64,000 bases of DNA from positions 5,394,001-5,458,000 of the forward strand of contig OX344751.2 of the NCBI GenBank assembly GCA_947034885.2, given 5' to 3'. The position numbers were made by a program, and so were the translations under genes. The DNA comes from Thuidium tamariscinum. Lineage: Eukaryota > Streptophyta > Bryopsida > Hypnales > Thuidiaceae. The notes under the pieces were generated by a model that saw nothing but the letters and a program-made list of their open reading frames with translations, was not told where the DNA came from and did no database searches. Of this stretch, positions 36,751-44,979 are shown one piece after another. Positions within the stretch are counted from its first letter, which is position 1. Every line of letters starts with the position of its first letter.

Positions 36751-37050
36751 GTCGATCTTCACCTCGTCTAGACAGTCGTGCTTTAGAACAACACTCTGTG
36801 TCGATCTTCGACTTGTCTAGAGTCTAGTCAGTCGAACTTCAGTTCTACAGCAGTCTATGTCGATCTCCACCTTGTCTACAGGCTACTCTGTCGAATCTCT
36901 GTTCTACAACAGTCTGTGTCGATCTCCAACTTGTCTAGAGTCTAGACAGTCGTAATTCTGTACTACAGCAGTCTTTGTCGACGTCCACCTTGTCTGAACA
37001 GTCGTATTTCTATTCTACAAACAGTCTATGTACGTCGCTCTCCGAGACTC
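36751..37050. repeat. 59-bp minisatellite upstream of the repeat-protein gene
   Basis: GTCGATCT-type unit starts lie at 36751, 36800, 36859, 36918 and 36977 (the last reads GTCGACGT), with a decayed one near 37030. Three spacings are exactly 59 bp; the first is 49. Each unit contains CTTGTCTAGA-like and TTCTACAACAGTCT-like words. The array lies about 110-400 bp upstream of the minus-strand ATG at 36640, in its likely 5' UTR or promoter. Confidence 0.88.
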
Positions 37051-38016
37051 GACCTTGCCTAGTCACACCCAATTCAACGACCAACTCTTGAGAGATTTTC
37101 ACTCAAACTCTGTTATCCTAAGTCGGTGCTTGCTCCATCGACCTGATTTTTCATCTTGAAACCGGGAATTTCCTTGCATAAAAAACTCTCATGATTGACA
37201 GCTCCGGTACTTGAAATCTAGGTTCGGGAGACAATCACTGTCTCCACTGGAAAAAGTAAGGGCGCACTCTGTCCCCTAATTATACGCCGAAACGAAAAGT
37301 CTGAAAGACATTATTGCGTACACATGCGCTGCAGAGCTGGTGGATGTATTGCAATTGATTGCATTCAGTGCTGAAAGATTACTTGCCGCTCGCAGTCACA
37401 CACTAGCTTCAAAAACTGGCACCCAAGCTGCAACTACTGAGTGCCCGCACACCGAAAGTTGGTCCATCTAGTAATATTCTGTTGCAATCATTCCTGACTC
37501 GGTACCCACTGCACATTCTTGTGGTTCAGTCCCTGGCTTTCTGATGCATGTCAGAGATCGACTCGATCAAAGCCTTGCAATGATTCTGACAAGGACTGTC
37601 AGTGCGTGGTGGAGTAGAGACTGAGAGCCATATCTGTGACATTTGACAACTTAGAAGAGACGGACGGACTTATAGAAGAAGGTTCGATTCACCCCGAGGT
37701 CTTGCAATAATTGCAGGCATGGCTAGTTGGCTACATGAGCTACGGAAGAAGGAAATTGTAACACAAGTGGATCAGGGGTTCTCCTTCAGTTTGGACTCAA
37801 CAGATTTCGCGGGGCACTCGAGTCACAACTGAAAGTGATGTGAATCGTCACCCAGGAAGGTTAGACGACTTTCCAGGTCCAATTATAGGATTCTCCTCTT
37901 TTTCGGTGATTCACTTATGTTTTCTGTAAGTTAGTGGCAACTCGCAAGTGAAGAACTGGCGCGTGTCGCACCTCAGGTTCGTAACTGTTCAGGTGGCCCC
38001 TCAGTACTGTCTGTTC
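37051..38016. other. Upstream flank of the repeat-protein gene
   Basis: More balanced base composition than the other spacers, but no coding region supported. A GGTTCGATTC word at 37681 recalls a tRNA T-arm, but no cloverleaf can be drawn around it. Confidence 0.5.
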
Positions 38017-38106
38017 TACTCCTGTCCCACTAAAAGCTTCCCAAATTCTTCCTGCAAAGACTGAAAATCAGCCTAATTAGGAAGCTTCAGTGGGACAGCG
38101 GGAGTA
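38017..38106. mobile_element. Stowaway-type MITE
   Basis: Inside a TA pair (38017-38018 and 38105-38106) the left end CTCCTGTCCCACTAAAAGC mirrors the right end GCTTCAGTGGGACAGCGGGAG. The wording is close to the classic plant Stowaway end CTCCCTCCGTCCC, and TA is the Stowaway target duplication. Short (90 bp including TA), hairpin-forming and non-coding. Confidence 0.85.
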
Positions 38107-38650
38107 GTTTTTTTCACTTCCTTAATTAAACACTGGGTCACTTTCAGTTCCCGAATCCCGACCAAAGAAGAAACTAATGAATTGAATCAGCCTTGGTTGC
38201 GTGCTCTCTCAGAAACATCGCTTAAGTATATCATATATTACCTCTCAAGAACTTCCTGCTTGACAGTGGTTTTCATCGACAATGAAAGATATCATGAATT
38301 CCACAGTTTCCATTTGCAAGATTTCATTAGCACACCGACTAGCAGCGTTACTAGCAAAGAAGAAACACATGTAAAAACGCATTTGGAACAAGTAATCTTA
38401 AGTTACAGTACTGTATCTGGGATTCTGGGAATGACGTAGCATGAATGGTGAGTAAGCGTACGCGTCGGTTTCAATGGCCATTTTTCGATGCAGAGTTTCT
38501 GGGGTCCGGGATTCGGCCCAATGGACGATCTCGGTAATGGCGTGAGCGACTTTGGTTTCTGGGGAATATCTTAATGTTGACCACGGGGAGCTGAACTTCG
38601 GCGAAAGCAGGAGGAACTCTACGTGCAAGAGCTCACCGTCATAACTCACA
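38107..38650. other. Spacer
   Basis: Nothing supported; short open frames only. Confidence 0.5.
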
Positions 38651-38793
38651 AGGTGAACCAGCCAATCACCAGTTTACCACCGCCCTTCTCAATTCCGCCT
38701 CCATGTACCGGCGCTCTACATTTCTTATCTGAAACGTATCCATGGGTACATGAAGGCAGAATTGAGAAGGGTGGTGGGAATAGGTTGGTTCAC
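38651..38793. mobile_element. ~143-bp foldback element
   Basis: GTGAACCAGCCAATCACC at the left faces AATAGGTTGGTTCAC at the right. The inner arms CCCTTCTCAATTCCGCC and GGCAGAATTGAGAAGGG also pair, ending in GTACC/GGTAC around a small loop. The left arm has an extra ~8 bases. It looks like a MITE, but no target duplication is clear. Confidence 0.75.
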
Positions 38794-39298
38794 TTTATTA
38801 GCCCTGGAACAATGTGGGGGTCATTGTGAAAGTCATCTCTTTTTTGAAACCATAGAAATCTTTGGTATAGTAGAAACACCCAAAACCGTCAAAATAAGGA
38901 ATTCAGCATAGTTGGAGGTAGCATTTTCTAAGAATGATATTTTTCTAGTATTAGCGAGTGAAAATCATGAATATTAAAAAAAAATAGATTTTTCGGATAC
39001 AGTATGTAATTTCTACAAATTTTTAAAGTGTTGGCTCCCTAGACCTGTGAAACCATTCTATAGGTGCCCCCCCAAACTGAACCTTGTGAAAATCAACATT
39101 CAGCCAACCAGATTTTCCTATGTGTCCTTCAACTGTGTTAGCAAATTACAATCACACATGTGGCAAATATATTAAGGGAACTCTAGTGACACATTTGGGT
39201 GAATCTACTGTCCATTGTAAGGAACATGTGCAGAAATGGGTGTTTTGCCCTTATGGCAAAAAGAAAAAAAGGAAATCATTCAAAGGTAAAGTAATGTA
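38794..39298. other. AT-rich spacer
   Basis: No gene supported. Confidence 0.5.
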
Positions 39299-40796
39299 GG
39301 GTGATTGCAAGAAATACTTGTCCTTTTTTTTGTCCCCTTAACCTTCAATAGGTAGTTATTTCCTCATAACTTTTGCATCTTTTGTCCTTTGGCTTGAAAT
39401 TTGAAATGAAGGTACAAGCAAAAGTCATAGATTTTGATTAATTTTTTTAATTTAAAAAAAATTAGTTTACTATTTTTTAACTTATCTCCGATTGGAGATC
39501 TACTTCAGCCGTTTTGGAGGGAGGGAGATTTAGTCCTATTTTTGACTCAAAAATCAGAATTTAAAGCCACAAATTGGACAAGTTGGAGGTCTACTAACAT
39601 GACAAGGATTGAGGGTGATTGCAAGAATGACTTCACAGTTTTGTCTCAAAATGGTCTTAGTACTGGAGTACTGTGACTTTTGGAATAAATTTTTTTTTAA
39701 TGAAATAAAATATGGATACTCTTAAGAAAACTCTAAATAGTATGTATATGAAAGTTCTAACTTAGAAAAATTTATCTCAAAAATTTATGCTCTCTCAAAG
39801 AGTGATGAAAAATACAAGAAAATAGGTAGTTTGGAATTTAATTTTTTTTAAATAGTAAGAAAATTCTAAAAAATAAACGAAAAAAATTCATTTTTTCTAA
39901 CTTAAAGTTGCTTCTTCTTGCCAATTTTCATCTTCAAAAAAATTATTTTGTGTTCTCTACAAGTGTACCTTGGTAGTGCACTTTGAGCACATGTGGAAGG
40001 TGAATACTTTACTATTTTTAAAAAATCTCTTCACAATCTTGTGTAACTATAGTAGAAGTCCTTGTATCCCAATTTTCACCTTCAAATTTGAAATTTAGGG
40101 TTGGAAATAGTACTAAAAACCCTCAAAATGGCCAAGGTAGACATCCAATCGGGGTCAATTTAAAAATAGTAAACTAATTTTAAAAAATTTCAAAAAATTA
40201 AAGAATGTCAAAAACTTTATTTTGTACCTCTGTTCCAAATTTCACAGCAAAAAAAGACATAATGAAAAATTTATGAGCAAAAAACCACCTGTCCAAAGCC
40301 TAGGGGACAACAAATAGGACAAGTCATTCTTGCAATCACCCTTGACAATAAATTATTATAAAAATAGCAACATGGTTGTTGTGCACAAGGGGGCAAAGTA
40401 ACCTTCTTTAGTGCAAAGGCTACAAAGAGGGGAAAAATTCCTAAAGGAATTATTTATTGTAATGTGAGTACAATCTTGTCTACAAAAATGGATTTCTTAA
40501 AATAATTTTTTGAATTTTTTTTGAATTACTAAAAATGAAAAGATCCATAGATCTTTTTTTTTGCTAATTTTTGCTACCAATGGCCTCTATAGTACTTTGA
40601 AGTAGTCTGTGGTACTACATAGTATTGTATAGTATTGAATGGATGATTGAGATTAGCAAGCACCATTAATTGACGGTTTAGATTTGTAGGCATTATGTTG
40701 ACATGTGGTATTGATAGTATTGAGTAATACTGTTAGTCCTATGGCCAAAAAATGAGTTTTTGAGACAAAAATGTGAAGTGTTTTTTGCAATCACCC
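39299..40796. mobile_element. Outer copy of the GGGTGATTGC transposon family, interrupted
   Basis: The left end is GGGTGATTGCAAGAAATAC and the right end is GTGTTTTTTGCAATCACCC. Flanks TGTA (39295-39298) and TATA (40797-40800) match at three of four bases, consistent with an old 4-bp duplication. Removing the inserted element at 39613-40341 and one TTGA duplication leaves about 765 bp, close to the size of its relatives. It has no coding capacity. Confidence 0.75.
39613..40341. mobile_element. Inner copy of the GGGTGATTGC family (729 bp), nested
   Basis: The left end GGGTGATTGCAAGAATGACT and the right end AGTCATTCTTGCAATCACCC are exact inverse matches over 20 bases. Perfect TTGA duplications flank it (39609-39612 and 40342-40345). 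It lies inside another member of the same family, so it inserted later. Confidence 0.88.
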
Positions 40797-41453
40797 TATA
40801 GAAGATCTCCCTTTTCCACCCCTAATTTCAAGAATTAGTTACATTTCTCCCCCCATACAGGAGAATGCTTTGTCAATCATGACACACTAGTCTTAATGTT
40901 TGTAACATTTTTTATGGGTTAATTGATCATTGAGCCAAAGAGAGCCATATAGGGCACAAATGCTCGGGGGGGGGGGGGTGCAATTTGTGGAAAAAAAATG
41001 GATACACGTGCAAATACCCACTAATATATAGATTATAAATAGAGCACTACTTATCGCAATTACATAAAACAAAGCTTAATATGAAGATTATAAAAATTAG
41101 GATTAGGCTAAGTTAGAAAAATTTTAAAAACAAGAAAAATGTGAATCTAAATTAACAAAAACCTACCTCAAATCATAAAAAATTTGATTTCAGCTTTAAG
41201 ATTTGAAATCACTTTTAAGATAATGGATAAAAAAGTTGAAACTAAATCCGTCATGCTTTGAAAAAATCTAAGGTAGGATAAGAATATCTTAATTCTTGAA
41301 GGAATATAGATTGGAGATACCTTCAATTAATACAGTAGAAACTAACTCAAGACTCTCTTATTGAGTTCAAATGCAACGGTTGATACTAGTGCTGTATTGA
41401 ATATATTGAAGGTCTCACTAACATATATAAATTAGAGACATAATAATGGCCTA
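40797..41453. other. AT-rich spacer with a G homopolymer
   Basis: No gene is supported. A run of 13 G residues lies at 40966-40978. Confidence 0.55.
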
Positions 41454-41589
41454 TTTACACCCAAAAACTTTAGGTTGGAGCTGGAAAAAATAGGGTGTTT
41501 TGATTTGAAGATAGGATTGGTACCAATCCTATCTTCTAATCAAAACACTCAATTTCATTTGTCTCCAACCTAAAGTTTTTGGGTGTAAA
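41454..41589. mobile_element. 136-bp hairpin element
   Basis: TTTACACCCAAAAACTTTAG at the left is mirrored by CTAAAGTTTTTGGGTGTAAA at the right. Inner arms pair over GTGTTTTGATT and AATCAAAACAC, and over GATAGGATTGG and CCAATCCTATC at the tip. It is an almost complete palindrome and a good MITE candidate. The target duplication is unclear. Confidence 0.85.
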
Positions 41590-41947
41590 ATTTGCTATTC
41601 AGTGTATTTTGAGAAATATCTACTCTTTGCTTTAAATCTGAAATTTCTCTACATAAATGATGTTTTTTGAATTTGAGCCCAACTAACAAAATGAAGTTTA
41701 TTTTCTCTAATTTCTACTCCAATTAGAGTTTTGGAAAAATTTATAGTATTGAATATTGTATTGCAATTTGAGCTTTGGATGTATTTTCAATGTCCACTGT
41801 ATTTTAATTATAGAATGACACAAAAATTGAATTTACACCATAATTGTTTTTACTATAATGTACAAACATGCTGAAGTTCTTAGATTTTTCTGAAATAGTT
41901 TTCTATTTAATGTGATTTTTCTTCACTTTTTCTTCAAAAATTCTCAT
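41590..41947. other. AT-rich spacer
   Basis: Nothing supported. Confidence 0.5.
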
Positions 41948-41951
41948 AAAA

Positions 41952-42673
41952 GGGTGATTGCAAGAAACACCTGTCCTATTTTGTGTCACACGTCACATTC
42001 TGATTTGTTTTTTGGCCATAACTTTTGTGTTTTAGCTCCGACTGACTCAAGATTTGTAGGGAAGGTACTCATAACTATCATAAACCTTCCATAATTTTTT
42101 CGTAATTTTCAAAAATAGTTTACTATTGAAAAATAGACCCCGATTGGATGTCACATTTGGCAGTTTAGGGGTTTTCAATACCTGAGCCATACCTTTTTTT
42201 AATGATTTTTACATGAAATTTGGATGAAATGGTCTTCTAATAGACTTCTAGCTTTCCAGGGAAGGATTTAAAAAAGAAGTTAATTTTGTGAGGTGTGGAG
42301 GTCTACAAAGTGAGCTTCCTTCTGCTTGTATTTTGAAACATATAAAATATTATTTTGGTGTGTTTTTTTGTGAATGACCATCTCCATAAAGTTGTTGCAA
42401 ATAGCCACTTTTTATTTTTTGAAAATATCTATTTTTACTATTTTTACTTAATTAAAACATGAAGGTATGTATTTTCTGGAGGTTTGGCACTTTTCAAGTT
42501 CTCCTACTTAAAGAATTTTCCTATCCATTTCCTTCGGTGAAAACCTTCATCTTAGAGGTATATACACTATTCATATTTTTCAAATTTTTTTCAAATTAAT
42601 TTCTAATTTTAAAGTACTCTCGAAAAAATCAGCCAAACGCAACAAATAGGACAGGTGTTTCTTGCAATCACCC
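41952..42673. mobile_element. GGGTGATTGC family element A (722 bp)
   Basis: The ends are exact inverted repeats over about 30 bases (left GGGTGATTGCAAGAAACACC, right GGTGTTTCTTGCAATCACCC). AAAA flanks both sides (41948-41951 and 42674-42677), consistent with a 4-bp duplication, though in A-rich sequence this is weak. The interior has no ORF but matches element B closely from end to end. Confidence 0.88.
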
Positions 42674-42677
42674 AAAA

Positions 42678-43318
42678 ATCAATTTTCCACAAAAAAATCT
42701 AAAATTTTGTGAAGTGAAAAGACATGTAATTCCATCTTTGAAAATTAAAAATAAAAATTTTCATACATATATATTTTCAAAATGGCAACAAAGTGAGTGA
42801 TGAGCAACAAGGCTTGAAATTAGTGGTGATAGATTTGTCCTTTAACCCCTAATTGTCCAAGGCACCAAAATTTGGTCTTTGCAAAATTTTGAAACCTAAC
42901 CCAATTTCTATTTTTAATAGTTTATATTTTTGAAAAGCTCTTCTAGAAGTCTAGTTTTAGTGACAAAAATTTGATCTAGAAAATGAATGATAGGGATTTT
43001 TCTATACAAGATTTTGTACAAGAGTATCGTTTGTAATCTTGACTTTGTGCAAGTATTGAGAGCTCTTGAAAATGAACCTCAAATACACTAGATCTTGGAG
43101 AAAAAATCACATTCAAAATTAATTTACAAAAATTGTAGAGTAGATTTTGAAGAGCCATAAATTAATTGGAGTTATGTATGTTAGGTCCTTTCACCTCATA
43201 TTTTTTTGGTCACCAAATTTTTAGATTTAACTTGTGAAAAGAGGATAGAAAGACTTCATATCACTTTTGCAATTTTAACACCCTCATGGACAAACATTAT
43301 AATTTTTTCACTCTGACT
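42678..43318. other. AT-rich spacer between elements A and B
   Basis: No gene supported. The sequence is not shared by the other flanks of A or B, so A and B are separate insertions rather than one tandem duplication. Confidence 0.55.
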
Positions 43319-43322
43319 ATAA

Positions 43323-44044
43323 GGGTGATTGTAAGAAACACCTGTCCTATTTTGTATCACACGTCGCATTCTGATTTGTTTTTTGGCCATAACTTTTGTG
43401 TTTTAGCTCTGATTGATTCAAGATTTGGATGAAAGGTGCTCATAACTATCATAAACCTTCCATAATTTTTTCATAATTTTCAAAAATAGTTTACTATCCA
43501 TAAATAGACCCCGATTGGATGTCACACTTGGCAGTTTAGAGGTTTTCTATACCTGAGCTATACCTTATTTTAATGATTTTGACATGAAATTTGGATGAGA
43601 TGGTCTTCTAATAGACTTCTAGCTTTCTAGGGAAGGATTTAAAAAAAAAGTTAATTTTGTGAGGTGTGGAGGTCTACAAAGTGAGCTCCCTTCTGCTTGT
43701 ATTTTGAAACATATAAAATATGATTTTGATGATTTTTTTGGTGAATGACCATCTCTATAAAGTTGTCGCAAATGGCCACTTTTTTTTTTTGAAAATATCT
43801 ATTTTTACTATTTTTCCCTAATTAAAACATGAAGATATGTATTTTCTGGAGGTTTGGCACTTTTCAAGTTCTCCTACTTAGAGGATTTTTCTATCCATTT
43901 CCTTTGGTCAAAACCTTCATCTTAGAGGTATATACACTATTTATATTTTTAAAATTTTTTTAAAATTAATTTTCTAATTTTAAAGTACTCCCGAAAAAAT
44001 CAACCAAATACAACAAATAGGACAGGTGTTTCTTGCAATCACCC
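43323..44044. mobile_element. GGGTGATTGC family element B (722 bp)
   Basis: Same length as element A and nearly the same sequence. The left end GGGTGATTGTAAGAAACACC has one change from A; the right end GGTGTTTCTTGCAATCACCC is identical. ATAA flanks both sides (43319-43322 and 44045-44048), a clear 4-bp target duplication. Non-coding. Confidence 0.9.
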
Positions 44045-44060
44045 ATAAGTACTATTGGAT

Positions 44061-44323
44061 TAGATGAAATTTGAGGGCATTAGGAGACTACGGGTTCCTA
44101 GACTGCAAGAATATAATTTCTGCCCTGTGAACTCGAATCTATGTGGTCGCGACCCTACCACATAAATAATTTTTTTTTGGACTTGTTTTCATATTTCAAG
44201 ACCCCCCAAAATTATTTATTTATTTATTTTTGATTAAAGTTGGCCTAATAGCAACCAGTGGCATTGGAAGCCGTTTTGAAAACAAACCCAAAATGGCCCT
44301 GTAATACCCTCAAATTTCTTCTA
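44061..44323. mobile_element. ~263-bp TA-flanked MITE
   Basis: The left end TAGATGAAATTTGAGGGC and the right end ACCCTCAAATTTCTTCTA are imperfect inverted repeats of about 25-29 bases, bounded by TA. It belongs with the elements at 18581 and 20500. It sits only 16 bp from element B. Confidence 0.78.
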
Positions 44324-44979
44324 ATGTTGTGCTTTCTTTTCCTATACAATCTTTAATATGTCTAGTTTGACTATGTACGGTAACAATTCAAAAAACATTG
44401 ATACAACTTATCAAAATGTTCGCATTTTGTTCAACTTAAAGCAAATTTCAATAAGCTCAAAACAGGCCATGCGCATTTAGGGGTTAAGTATTAAACTACA
44501 TTTGAAGAGTTATATAGTTAATGCATGTCATATAGAGGGTTCCCGATGGTTTCTTAAGGGTTAAAAGGAACTCCTAGTTGTTGAAATTTCTTATACCCGT
44601 ACAATACTGCTTGACACCAAGATCGACACCCTGATATGCTGGATACCGTGGTTGACATACCCGGGAACGTGTATCTCATCCCATCCACATTCCGTCATTC
44701 AAACCATTCTCCTTCTATGTTACAGTGTCAAAATACAAAAAAATGACCGTTGAAAGTGCAGCTGAGTCGCCGGGCAGGGCGAATTGCTGTCTCCTTACCG
44801 AGAAATCACTCCATCGCCTTCAATTCCAAGCAATTTTTAGAAATCTTCACCCAGAATTCCAATGTTTTTGGAAACTTTTCTGCTCTCATTTAAGTGCGAA
44901 GTCGCCAATTCCTGTCCAGTTTCAAATGATTTGAGCAGATAACTCTTTCAAGGAGAATTCCGAGTACATTGTGGAAACG
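44324..44979 (+). other. Spacer upstream of the SecY pseudogene
   Basis: GC content rises from about 44580 on, as at other gene starts in this window, so the former SecY promoter is probably here. No intact gene is supported. Confidence 0.45.

Noticed and set aside
37620-37710. Possible tRNA around GGTTCGATTC
   Set aside because: Only the T-arm word is present; no acceptor stem, D-arm or anticodon stem can be paired around it.
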